Shown here in pieces: positions 30,531 through 38,032 of a stretch of 64,000 nt of DNA (position 1 is the first letter of the stretch; each line of letters begins with the position of its first letter). The DNA comes from Lonepinella koalarum (lineage in GTDB: Bacteria > Pseudomonadota > Gammaproteobacteria > Enterobacterales > Pasteurellaceae). The notes beneath the pieces were generated by a model, which had not been told where the DNA came from, did not search any database, and saw only the letters and a list, made by a program, of their open reading frames with translations. A program made the translations under genes and the position numbers. The stretch spans positions 1 through 64,000 of the forward strand of contig JAUNED010000009.1 of the NCBI GenBank assembly GCA_030525745.1. Direction: 5' to 3'.

Positions 30531-31514
30531 ATGAAATTAGATGAATTGGCAAAATTGGCCGGTGTATCAAGGACAACGGTTAGTTATGTCATTAACGGTA
30601 AAGCCAAGGATTACCGTGTAAGTGATAAAACTATTGCTAAAGTGGAAGCCTTAATCGAGCAATACCAATTTAAGCCCAATGCGATGGCTGCCAGCCTTCG
30701 AGTAGGAAAAACCAACACAATTGGACTGATTATTCCTGATTTCCAAAATCAAAGTTATGCTAAAATTGCCAATGGATTGGAAGCCAAATTTAGAGCTGAA
30801 AATTATCAAGTGCTAATGGCATGCTCCCACGACGAAACAGATAATGAACAAGACTGTGTAAGCCATTTACAACACCGCCAAGTGGACGCTTTAATTGTTA
30901 CCAGTGCAATGCAACAGACGGATTTTTATCATAAAATGAAATTACCGATTATCGGTTTGGATCGTGAGATCCAAGGAAAAAACAATATTCTTTGTGATGA
31001 TGAAAATGATGCGTACCAACTGGCATCGACGCTCTTAAAAGGAAAAAATCCAAGTTCAGTCTTGTTTTTAGGAGCAAAATCGGAATTGAGTGTGAGCCAA
31101 AATCGTGAAAAAGGCTTTCGGAGAGCATTGCAAGAAAATCACATTACCGTGGATTTTGTTTATGTATCGCATTTTTCACAACAGGAAACAAACAAAGTAT
31201 TTAAACAATGGTTGGAAAAAAATTCCTTACCGGATTGTATCTTTGTCACCTCACTTACGCTTTTACAAGGTTTTCTCAAAGCCGTATGGCAAAAATGGCA
31301 AAAAATTCCACCGCACTTGGCAATTGCGACCTTTGGAGAACACGATATGCTGGATTTTTTATCCAATCCGATTGTTTGTAGCGTACAACGTTACGATGAG
31401 ATTGTCGAAAAAATGTTTAATTTGGTTATGCAAAAGTTTAATGTCAAGGGGAAAAAAGAAGTATTACCCAATATCATTATTCCACGAGAAATTGTGATTA
31501 AAAATAAAATTTAA
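30531..31514 (+). CDS. cra: LacI-family regulator, Cra/FruR type
   Basis: Transcription regulator of 327 aa. The N-terminus KLDELAKLAGVSRTTVSYVI, then NGKAKDYRVSDKTIAKVEAL, is nearly the same as the DNA-binding domain of enterobacterial Cra. The effector domain has IGLIIPDFQNQSYAKIANGL, LFLGAKSELSVSQNREKGF and CIFVTSLTLLQGFLKAVW. Cra responds to fructose 1-phosphate or 1,6-bisphosphate and balances glycolysis and gluconeogenesis. A -10 like TATACT lies at 30494, and TAAGGATAA precedes the start. The ~300 bp shared with divergent dppB shows nothing else I can name. It could also serve the sucrose genes at 44.6-47.0 kb, but its DNA-binding helix is Cra-like, not ScrR-like. Confidence 0.8.
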   Translation: MKLDELAKLAGVSRTTVSYVINGKAKDYRVSDKTIAKVEALIEQYQFKPNAMAASLRVGKTNTIGLIIPDFQNQSYAKIANGLEAKFRAENYQVLMACSHDETDNEQDCVSHLQHRQVDALIVTSAMQQTDFYHKMKLPIIGLDREIQGKNNILCDDENDAYQLASTLLKGKNPSSVLFLGAKSELSVSQNREKGFRRALQENHITVDFVYVSHFSQQETNKVFKQWLEKNSLPDCIFVTSLTLLQGFLKAVWQKWQKIPPHLAIATFGEHDMLDFLSNPIVCSVQRYDEIVEKMFNLVMQKFNVKGKKEVLPNIIIPREIVIKNKI

Positions 31515-31525
31515 CGGGAGAAAAA

Positions 31526-31648
31526 ATGAAAAAATTAGCAATTTGCTTAATATTATCTTTGTTTTTAACGGCTTGTTCCGTTGGCGGTGGTTTTGGTATC
31601 GGTAACGGCGGCGCCGGTGTCAGTATTGGTACGGGAATTGGGTTTTAG
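31526..31648 (+). CDS. Tiny glycine-rich lipoprotein (40 aa)
   Basis: Short gene with ATG at 31526 behind GGGAGAAAAA, 11 bp after cra. It encodes MKKLAICLILSLFLTACS, a full lipoprotein signal with lipobox LTAC at Cys17. The mature peptide is only 24 residues, almost all Gly, Ile, Val and Ser, with three repeating beats of the type GxGIGxG. It ends in Phe. A strong terminator follows. The signal and ribosome site make it a real gene; the function is unknown. Confidence 0.8.
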   Translation: MKKLAICLILSLFLTACSVGGGFGIGNGGAGVSIGTGIGF

Positions 31649-31673
31649 TTGATTGCATTCACATTTTTGTTAA

Positions 31674-31720
31674 AAGCCTTTATCGATAAATCACATAGAA
31701 TTATTGATAAAGGTTTTTTT
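31674..31720 (+). terminator. Rho-independent terminator
   Basis: CCTTTATCGATAA pairs with TTATTGATAAAGG, followed by seven T's, 25 bp past the small lipoprotein gene. Confidence 0.88.
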
Positions 31721-31802
31721 ATTGCTTTTATTTTGTGCGACAAAACTTGTCGTGTTTCTTGTGTTATTTTGTATTAAATATTCCATAATAAAGAGGTAAA
31801 TT

Positions 31803-32675
31803 ATGAATAATATACAAGATGATAAAGCGTTATTGTTACAAGCTGCAATTGATTATGTTCAGGAAACAGGGCGGGGAACAATAGATGCATTGCAAAGACG
31901 TTTCAACATTAGTTTTAATCAAGCTGTTAAACTTAGAAAGAAATTGACTAAATTAGGTGGGGGGGGAAATACAATTACACCAGAATTGGTGGATGTACTG
32001 AATGAAATATCTACTAAGAAGCTTCCTCCGTCTATAGTAAAAATTATTTTACTTGATAGCATTGCTCAGTCTCATTTAATGGCATTTAGTAGATTGGGGG
32101 TTGAATGTTTATGTTTTACTAAGAATATGACCGAAGAACAATTACAAGCTGATTTGCTATTTTTAGTAGGAAATTTTGATTTTGAAAGAACTCAACAAGC
32201 GGTTGATTTTTGCAGAAAATCTGCCAATAAGTTGGTGATGGCGGTACAGTTGGGGAAAAAGCAAGGTCTTGGGGCGGATTGTTGTTTAAGATTATCACAG
32301 ACTCAAACAGCGGTTGAGGTAATGAGCGAGATAATAGATATGTTCAGTGACTCTGCCTTGATTGCTATTGATGTGGACGATTTGAGGTCTACCTGTAAGG
32401 GGGGGCGTTGTCGGTTTATTTCAAGCCAAGCTCAAGGAGAAGATCGTGTAGCATTGTGTGAGCAAACATTACTTGAGCAATTTTCAGTGGAAGGGGAGAT
32501 TCAAGGAGTATTACTGATGATGAAAGGAGAAAATATCTCTTTAGCTGAATCCAATCGTATTATGGATTTTATTCATCAACAATGCGAAGATGACAGTACA
32601 TTGATTTTTGGCATTACTCCTGCAGAGCAAGAAAATAATCAACTGTCTATTTCTGCTATTGTGAGTTATCAATAA
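31803..32675 (+). CDS. FtsK-gamma-like HTH fused to a degenerate FtsZ-like domain
   Basis: Protein of 290 aa with an unusual layout. Residues 6-52 (LLLQAAIDYVQETGRGTIDA, then LQRRFNISFNQAVKL) match the FtsK gamma winged helix that binds DNA. Residues about 185-289 match the C-terminal half of FtsZ: IDVDDLRS, SSQAQGEDRVALCEQ, QGVLLMMKGENISLAESNRI and LIFGITPAEQENNQLSISAI align with FtsZ's NVDFADVRT, GVASGEDRAEEA, RGVLVNITAG and VVIGTSLDPDMNDELRVTVV. The middle resembles a shrunken FtsZ GTPase domain, but the GGGTGTG tubulin signature is absent (LVGNFDFERTQ stands in its place), so GTP binding is unlikely. Two poly-G tracts lie in the gene. Possible roles are DNA-linked modulation of cell division, or a prophage-derived division inhibitor. 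Function is inferred only. Confidence 0.7.
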   Translation: MNNIQDDKALLLQAAIDYVQETGRGTIDALQRRFNISFNQAVKLRKKLTKLGGGGNTITPELVDVLNEISTKKLPPSIVKIILLDSIAQSHLMAFSRLGVECLCFTKNMTEEQLQADLLFLVGNFDFERTQQAVDFCRKSANKLVMAVQLGKKQGLGADCCLRLSQTQTAVEVMSEIIDMFSDSALIAIDVDDLRSTCKGGRCRFISSQAQGEDRVALCEQTLLEQFSVEGEIQGVLLMMKGENISLAESNRIMDFIHQQCEDDSTLIFGITPAEQENNQLSISAIVSYQ

Positions 32676-32710
32676 ATTATAGAGTGCAATATTCTCTCAA
32701 CATTTTTAAG

Positions 32711-32762
32711 TCGCTGATTTACTACAAAGTTATATTATCTTTGAAGTGATCAGCGATTTTTT
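32711..32762 (+). terminator. Terminator after the FtsZ-like gene
   Basis: TCGCTGAT and ATCAGCGA arms with an inner ACAAAG/CTTTG pairing, followed by TTTTTTAT, 35 bp past the stop. Confidence 0.75.
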
Positions 32763-32803
32763 ATGTGGAATTATCAACAATCCCTAAACCTAAAAAGAGA
32801 ATA

Positions 32804-32831
32804 GATAGAGAAAACCGTGATTTTCTCTATC
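32804..32831. terminator. Hairpin, possible terminator of the decayed minus-strand gene
   Basis: GATAGAGAAAA and TTTTCTCTATC form an 11-bp perfect stem with a 6-base loop. It lies 50 bp beyond the 3' end of the decayed minus-strand gene. No long U-run follows on either strand. Confidence 0.4.
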
Positions 32832-32881
32832 GTATTGACAAAATACTGGTTAAATGAAAGTGTTTATGATGCGAAAAGCCA

Positions 32882-33096
32882 TTATCGGGAACGTGTTGTC
32901 CAGAAACGTTCTCCGGCAATCTCCCAAGCTTGTTTCATGCCTTTGGCATCAGCGGTATATTACATTGCTGAATCGCTTGAAATACCGATATTTTTAGCGG
33001 TACTAAAGGTATCAATATTTGTCCCTAAAAATAAATTGTCCAAAATAACGAAAAATTATCTGTTCCGTTCAAAAATTCTACATTCAAATTTTTCAT
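32882..33096 (-). pseudogene. Decayed minus-strand gene of unknown family
   Basis: Reading minus from an ATG at 33096, preceded by an AAGAGAGAA site, gives MKNLNVEFLNGTDNFSLFW, then a frameshift. The next frame continues NLFLGTNIDTFSTAKNIGIS through SDSAM, hits a stop, and resumes in the same frame with YTADAKGMKQAWEIAGERFW to a TAA at 32882. One frameshift and one nonsense codon in about 70 codons show a dead gene. I do not recognise the family. Confidence 0.55.
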
Positions 33097-33120
33097 ATCA
33101 GATTCTCTCTTGCTTGCTAA

Positions 33121-33143
33121 TTGTTTTTTTTTTGTACAATTTG
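33121..33143. repeat. 23-bp direct repeat, copy 1
   Basis: Sequence TTG, ten T's, GTACAATTTG. It contains the palindrome TTGTACAA. An identical copy begins 98 bp downstream. Both copies are preceded by a CTCTTGCT-like run. Confidence 0.85.
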
Positions 33144-33218
33144 TAAAGCTTAATCTTTTTTATTCCTCGAAATATTAAAACACCATAAAAAGCATAGCAA
33201 AAATCTCTTGCTGACTAG

Positions 33219-33241
33219 TTGTTTTTTTTTTGTACAATTTG
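33219..33241. repeat. 23-bp direct repeat, copy 2
   Basis: Exact second copy, about 100 bp before the WYL regulator start. The T10 tract plus the TTGTACAA palindrome could be an operator pair with intrinsic bend. Alternatively the repeats are scars of a deletion or duplication. Confidence 0.85.
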
Positions 33242-33342
33242 AGTGGTTTTTATCATCAAGGTAAAAAAATATTGGCACGACACAACCTGTCAAACCACCT
33301 TGTTTATACTCTCAGCCGTTTTTTAACGGTTTTAAGGAAAAT

Positions 33343-34230
33343 ATGAAACGCAATATAGTTCTCGCCAAACGCTTTTGTGAAATGCTCTTCTTGCTTAATC
33401 AAGGGCAGCGTGTCGATTTACAACAGCTTGCTGAATATTTTGGTGTATCACTTCGCACTATGCAGCGTGATGTGAATGAACGCTTTGATTTTCTTGAATG
33501 GGAGGAAAAAGGCCCTCGCTTTTACAAAATCAAACGGGATAAATACGGTCTGCTTAACGCTGAAGACATTGAACGCTTTGCCCATTTCGCCAGTATTTCT
33601 AATCTATTTCCGAAAGTCGATCGTAACTTTTATCAAGAAAAATTGCTCGAAAGCGTGCAAGTGAAAGGTTTTGAATATGAAGATATTCGCCATTTAGACA
33701 AAGAATTTAAACTGATTCAACGAGCGATTGAAACTCACCAATTTATTGATTTTAGCTACACAAAGAGCGGTCAAATTCAGGCGAAATTTTACAAAATTGC
33801 CCCACACAGTCTCATTAATAAAAACGGCATTTGGTATCTCATCGGCACAGATAACGACAAGCAAAAAACATTCTGTTTCACGCAAATGAAAATGCTCAAA
33901 GTGCTAGACGAAACCTTTGAACCAAACCAGCAACTGCTTGAAGAAATTAAAACCAACGACAGCATTTCATTCGGCAATCAAATCAGCGAAGTATTAATTA
34001 AAGTCAGTGGTGAAGTTGCCCCTTATTTCCTACGCCGAAATTTACTGCCAAACCAAGAATTGGTACATAAATCAGAAAATAACGAGCTAATTTTAAGCTG
34101 CAAAAATATCCACGAATTTGAAATTGTGCCACTGGTGCAGTATTGGATACCGCATTTAACTATCATTAGCCCGAGTGAGTTGCAGGGGAAAATGGTGGAG
34201 AAGTTGCAGCAGTATTTGTTAGAAAAGTAA
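33343..34230 (+). CDS. WYL-domain transcriptional regulator
   Basis: Regulator of 295 aa. Residues 8-48 (LAKRFCEMLFLLNQGQRVDL, then LAEYFGVSLRTMQRDVNE) form a DeoR-like winged helix-turn-helix. The WYL domain has HSLINKNGIWYLIGTD with W164-Y165-L166, followed by a WCX-like C-terminus. WYL regulators bind nucleic acids or nucleotides and often repress defence operons (for example BrxR and CapW types). It is the first gene of a same-strand set ending at 37.9 kb. The 23-bp repeats upstream are candidate operators. It carries no Hin-type uptake signal. Confidence 0.88.
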   Translation: MKRNIVLAKRFCEMLFLLNQGQRVDLQQLAEYFGVSLRTMQRDVNERFDFLEWEEKGPRFYKIKRDKYGLLNAEDIERFAHFASISNLFPKVDRNFYQEKLLESVQVKGFEYEDIRHLDKEFKLIQRAIETHQFIDFSYTKSGQIQAKFYKIAPHSLINKNGIWYLIGTDNDKQKTFCFTQMKMLKVLDETFEPNQQLLEEIKTNDSISFGNQISEVLIKVSGEVAPYFLRRNLLPNQELVHKSENNELILSCKNIHEFEIVPLVQYWIPHLTIISPSELQGKMVEKLQQYLLEK

Positions 34231-34297
34231 AGATTTCTATTTATATAGAAAATTTGGTAATTAAGTTAAACAATACATTTATTTAGGAGAAATGAAA

Positions 34298-35398
34298 ATG
34301 CCAATTCCGTTTATTGTAGCAGGTGCGGCTATTGCAGCAGGTGCTTTTGGTGTTAAAAAAGGCTTAGATGCTAAAAACGACCTAGAAGATGCTGAGCGTT
34401 ATGCTAGATGGGCAAAGGAAGAGTCAGAAGAAGCTAATAGCAAACTAGATTCTCAAAAACGTAAAACTAATACTGAATTAGAATCTTACGGTCAATCAAA
34501 GAAAGATGCTATGGAATATCTAGCTATCTTTGATGGTTTGATTTGTTATCCTGATGGAACTCGTCGTGGTAATCAATTACAAGTAGGTAAAAATTTTTCG
34601 AATGAGTACCCTAAAATTATTATTACTCATGAAGAAGAAATCAACATTTTAAAAGCACTTCACATCATTGATGAAAATAGTAGCGTGAAGGTAGCTATTG
34701 AGTTAGTGAAAGCTCAAAACATTGAGATGGAAACAATAGGAAGTGCTGCAAAAGCTGTTGCTAGTGGCTCATTAGCTGGTTTAGCTGCTGCCGGTGGCGC
34801 TTATGCTGGAGTGATGTCATTAGGTGCAGCTTCTACTGGCACTGCAATTGCTGGTTTATCTGGCGCTGCTGCTAAAAGTGCGACGTTAGCTTGGCTTGGT
34901 GGTGGCTCTTTAGCTTCTGGTGGATTAGGTGTGGCAGGGGGAACGGCAGTACTTGGCGGATTAGTTGCAGGACCATTATTAGCTATTGGCGGTGCAGTTA
35001 TGGCATCTAAAGCAGCAGAAAAAAAAGATGAAGCTTATTCGGAATATAAAAAAGTTCAAGCGGCTGCTGAAAAACTCAAAGTAGTAACTAGTAAATTGAG
35101 AAGTATTGAAAGATATACAGAGGAGTGTCGCAGTACTTTTAATGACTTAGTTGAAAATTGGACCGAAACTCTGTTGGAATTATTAAAAGGGTATGCAGAA
35201 AGAAATGTAAAATTGAAAGAACTTTCAGAAGAAGAAAGAGAGGTTGTTTATGCTAACTATGCTTTCTATTACACTATAGCTGATTTTATTAAACAGGCGA
35301 CAATGAATGAAAAAGGTGATGATGTTTTAGAAGAGAAGTACCGCTTAGCAGAAACTAAAATGGAAGAAAGAACAAATTATCTTTTATCTTACATTTAA
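34298..35398 (+). CDS. Uncharacterised protein with Gly/Ala-rich membrane region and coiled coils
   Basis: Protein of 366 aa. An N-terminal hydrophobic helix (PIPFIVAGAAIAAGAFG) is followed by a charged coiled coil (about 25-70), a mixed domain with ICYPDGTRRGNQLQVG, and a long Gly/Ala-rich stretch at about 149-237 that could form one or two membrane hairpins. A second coiled coil and an acidic helical end follow. The layout resembles membrane-inserting effectors or scaffold proteins, but I know no characterised homologue. Start at 34298 is preferred since AGGAG is eight bases away; the ATG at 34292 is only two bases from it. It lies about 60 bp after the WYL gene. Confidence 0.75.
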   Translation: MPIPFIVAGAAIAAGAFGVKKGLDAKNDLEDAERYARWAKEESEEANSKLDSQKRKTNTELESYGQSKKDAMEYLAIFDGLICYPDGTRRGNQLQVGKNFSNEYPKIIITHEEEINILKALHIIDENSSVKVAIELVKAQNIEMETIGSAAKAVASGSLAGLAAAGGAYAGVMSLGAASTGTAIAGLSGAAAKSATLAWLGGGSLASGGLGVAGGTAVLGGLVAGPLLAIGGAVMASKAAEKKDEAYSEYKKVQAAAEKLKVVTSKLRSIERYTEECRSTFNDLVENWTETLLELLKGYAERNVKLKELSEEEREVVYANYAFYYTIADFIKQATMNEKGDDVLEEKYRLAETKMEERTNYLLSYI

Positions 35399-35404
35399 TT
35401 TGAT

Positions 35405-35434
35405 AAATAGAGCAGAGTAATTTCTGCTCTATTT
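35405..35434 (+). promoter_or_regulatory. Intercistronic 12-bp perfect hairpin
   Basis: AAATAGAGCAGA and TCTGCTCTATTT enclose a six-base loop, starting 7 bp after one stop and ending 14 bp before the next ATG. It is directly followed by AAGGGGA, the next gene's ribosome site, and not by a U-run. It may stabilise the upstream message or limit ribosome access downstream. Confidence 0.7.
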
Positions 35435-35448
35435 ATAAGGGGACATAT

Positions 35449-36939
35449 ATGAATGAAGACTTAAAACAGTTTGAGAAACAATCTTTACAATCTTTGCTAA
35501 CTAAAACTAACACTGAACTAGCAACTTTTGAAGATATTATCGAGCAAGAAGAATATCTTTCATTTAATCAAGTGCTGAAGTCTCACAATATTGTTCTTAA
35601 TCAAATTGATGAAAAAGAACGAGAGCTAGATAAAAAATTACAACAGATTGATGAAGATGTAAAAATCAGTAGTGAATGTGATAAATGGGATTATATCTTT
35701 TCGAGTTCTGCTGGTGTTTTAGCTGGGTTAGTTGATTCATTTTTTGTTGGTTCTCCCAAAGACTCTGAATGGATATCATCAGCTGATAACATGATGGATA
35801 AACTAGTTGAAAATTTTGCTAAATTAAATGGTTGGGAAGGTGCCAAATCGGGTTCAGATCCCACAAAATCGGCAATAGGCTTTCTAGAAAGAAAGTTTAA
35901 GGTAAATTATGATCAGAGACACAGTGTTGATGTTTCTGGGATTTTTGAGATGTCGGCAAGTAATCACCACTTAAAATCACTTTCACATTCCCCAAGCCCA
36001 ATAGGGTTAATTTTTTCGATTATCGATCAATTTAAAGGAACTGCAAGTTTCTATGATCGTGGTTATTTGATTACAATAGATTCTGAAAGTAAATTACAAG
36101 GTTCAAATTTCCCGAGTAAATTGTTTGCAGCATTTATAAACTGGATTGGACATATTATGTCGGATATTGCCGGTTCATCAGGTGCTAGTCAGCGTGGAGC
36201 CGGCATCCCTATTCCTTTTTATGAATTATTGCAAGGTTTAAATTTTGGTAGCTTCAATGTGAATGGGGAACAGAAAACCTTGGCAGAAGTTGCTGTAAAA
36301 GTATTCGAGCAAGGTTATGATTTTCGTTTTGGAATGGTTCAATCAATTCCTGTTGTAATGGTTGAATTATTTATTCGTATTTTCTGTATTATTCGCCATC
36401 GTTTTCAATACAATCGTTCTTGGTCAGATTGTCTGCAATTTTTGAATTTTGATAGTAATGCGAGATTACGCAAAATGTTGTTAGTAGGTCAAGGAACATT
36501 ATGTTTAATTGATGCTGGTGATGCTTTTATTCGTAGTGGTGGCTCAAATAATTGGGTAGAGTTTTTCTCTCGAATGAATTTTGTTGCGTGGATGCGTTTC
36601 TCTTATCTTGGATTACGTCAAGTTACAGCAATTCTTAGAAATGAAGTTGAACTACAACGTTACAAATTGAGAGCAGAAGCTCATGATAAATATGTAGAAG
36701 ATGTAACCAATTTAGTTGAAACATTCCTAATTGAGCATAACCGTAAAATAGACAAGTATTTTGCAGAAAGAAAACTAGAATTAACACAGTTATTTGATGA
36801 ACTTTCATCATCAATCCAATCTAAAAATTATCAATCTGCTGCCAAATCTGTCGAAAAAATTGGGGAACAATATGTAATTAAAAGCAGGATGGGATCGTTT
36901 AAAGAATTTAATGATTTAATTGATGATGACGAATACTAA
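35449..36939 (+). CDS. Uncharacterised conserved membrane-associated protein (496 aa)
   Basis: N-terminal coiled coil (about 1-75), then a hydrophobic stretch (IFSSSAGVLAGLVDSFFVG, about 83-101). It has several strongly patterned motifs: VNYDQRHSVDVSG, HHLKSLSHSPSPIGL (163-177), NWIGHIMSDIAGSSG (221-235), GIPIPFYELL and VGQGTLCLIDAGDAFIRSGG (346-365). A membrane-like segment lies at about 299-316. The C-terminus is again coiled coil. Similar sequences occur, as I recall them, in many unrelated bacteria without assigned function. The His/Asp-rich motifs suggest a metal or lipid site, which is inference. The acidic tail DLIDDDEY overlaps the start of the next gene. Confidence 0.75.
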   Translation: MNEDLKQFEKQSLQSLLTKTNTELATFEDIIEQEEYLSFNQVLKSHNIVLNQIDEKERELDKKLQQIDEDVKISSECDKWDYIFSSSAGVLAGLVDSFFVGSPKDSEWISSADNMMDKLVENFAKLNGWEGAKSGSDPTKSAIGFLERKFKVNYDQRHSVDVSGIFEMSASNHHLKSLSHSPSPIGLIFSIIDQFKGTASFYDRGYLITIDSESKLQGSNFPSKLFAAFINWIGHIMSDIAGSSGASQRGAGIPIPFYELLQGLNFGSFNVNGEQKTLAEVAVKVFEQGYDFRFGMVQSIPVVMVELFIRIFCIIRHRFQYNRSWSDCLQFLNFDSNARLRKMLLVGQGTLCLIDAGDAFIRSGGSNNWVEFFSRMNFVAWMRFSYLGLRQVTAILRNEVELQRYKLRAEAHDKYVEDVTNLVETFLIEHNRKIDKYFAERKLELTQLFDELSSSIQSKNYQSAAKSVEKIGEQYVIKSRMGSFKEFNDLIDDDEY

Positions 36940-37189
36940 ATTATCCCCTTTCCCCTGTACCGCTTGCGGCAAATGCTGCAAGCGGGTTGGTTTAGCTGAA
37001 GAAACGGCATTTTTAGATCGAGGTGATCTGATTTGCCGTTATTTTGATGAGCAAACCAATTTGTGTAAAATCTATGAAAACAGACCGCTTGTTTGTCGGG
37101 TGGAGGATTATTATAAAAAGTATCTTACCGAGATTTATTCTTGGGAAGAGTTTGTGCAATTAAATCTTAAAGCTTGTGAGAGTTTTTAA
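36926..37189 (+). CDS. YkgJ-family cysteine cluster protein
   Basis: Small protein of 87 aa with CTACGKCCKRVG, CRYFDEQTNLCKIYENRPLV and CR, the cysteine pattern of the YkgJ/Fli-B zinc or iron-sulphur chelate family. ATGs at 36923 and 36926 both overlap the end of the previous gene, so translation is coupled. Such proteins may modify or chaperone partners; the role is not known. Being embedded in this operon suggests it matures or supports a neighbouring product. Confidence 0.82.
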   Translation: MTNTKLSPFPCTACGKCCKRVGLAEETAFLDRGDLICRYFDEQTNLCKIYENRPLVCRVEDYYKKYLTEIYSWEEFVQLNLKACESF

Positions 37190-37232
37190 TATTATAATAC
37201 CTATAATTTGATTTCACATTGCAGGTATTAAT

Positions 37233-37901
37233 ATGAACACTTCAATGCATTATTCTTCTCTAAAATCCCTATTTGACCAACATCGAGCCGAGCATCCTGA
37301 ACCCTTCCGTTTACGTATCCATAGGGCGTTGAGCTGGCTGAACAAAGCGGAACTTTCAGATGATGATTTAGATGTAAAATTTATCTCTTTGTGGATTAGT
37401 TTTAATGCGTTATATGCTCGCGAAATTGAAGGGCAGCAATTAACTGAAAGTGAAAGCTTTAACTATTTTTTCCAAAATTTATGTGAGTTGGATAAAGATA
37501 AAGCTATTTATAACTTAGTTTGGAAAAAATTTTCCGGTGCGATTCGTTTGTTAATGGATAATCCTTATGTGTTCCAACCATTTTGGGAATTTCACAATGG
37601 AAAAATGAGCGAACACGCCTATTTAAAAGCGGAGAAACACCACCTTTCTTGTTTTTATTATGCGGTGGAAGAACAGAAAACAGCGAATATTTTGGCATTG
37701 ATTTTCCAACGCATTTATACTTTGCGTAATCAGTTAATACACGGTGGTGCAACTTATAATAGTTCGGCAAACCGAACTCAAGTTCGTGATGCTTGTGCAA
37801 TTTTATACGATATTATTCCTGAATTATTACGGATTATGTTGAATAATCATCAACAAATTGAATGGGGTGAGCCGTTTTATCCGTTTATCAAAAACGAATA
37901 G
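37233..37901 (+). CDS. HEPN-type protein, putative RNase
   Basis: All-helical 222-aa protein. The C-terminal part has LRNQLIHGGATY, with Arg165-X4-His170 matching the R-X4-6-H catalytic motif of HEPN ribonucleases. The N-terminal WISFNALYAREIEG and QFFxxLC-like helices resemble ApeA-like or other defence-associated HEPN proteins. It starts 43 bp after the YkgJ gene on the same strand and closes the set begun by the WYL regulator. HEPN RNases are often toxins or effectors in antiphage and toxin-antitoxin systems. No antitoxin nucleotidyltransferase (MNT) lies next to it. Confidence 0.7.
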   Translation: MNTSMHYSSLKSLFDQHRAEHPEPFRLRIHRALSWLNKAELSDDDLDVKFISLWISFNALYAREIEGQQLTESESFNYFFQNLCELDKDKAIYNLVWKKFSGAIRLLMDNPYVFQPFWEFHNGKMSEHAYLKAEKHHLSCFYYAVEEQKTANILALIFQRIYTLRNQLIHGGATYNSSANRTQVRDACAILYDIIPELLRIMLNNHQQIEWGEPFYPFIKNE

Positions 37902-38032
37902 AGAATGATTTGATAGCGTTTTAGCTATCAACCTCATTTGCTTTTTGAAGTGATGATATAAAAAATATATAAGAAAATGCGGTCAATTTTGTCGACATTT
38001 TGATGAATGTTGAGCTAAAACGAAATTAAAAC

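Noticed and set aside
32817..33146. A 109-codon plus-strand frame
   Set aside because: It runs antisense over the decayed minus-strand gene, has no ribosome site and ends in low-complexity T-rich DNA.
32195..37092. Apl-type uptake signal ACAAGCGGT inside the island (32195 and, reversed, 37084) as a sign of a donor species
   Set aside because: The same 9-mer also occurs in core genes here (353 and 53353) where it encodes Gln-Ala-Val, so it is not specific.
37912..37929. GATAGC/GCTATC hairpin after the HEPN gene as terminator
   Set aside because: Six-bp stem without a T run directly after it; too weak to call.
31500..38000. Prophage or integrative element with integrase
   Set aside because: No integrase, transposase or phage structural gene is present, and no att duplication was seen by eye.
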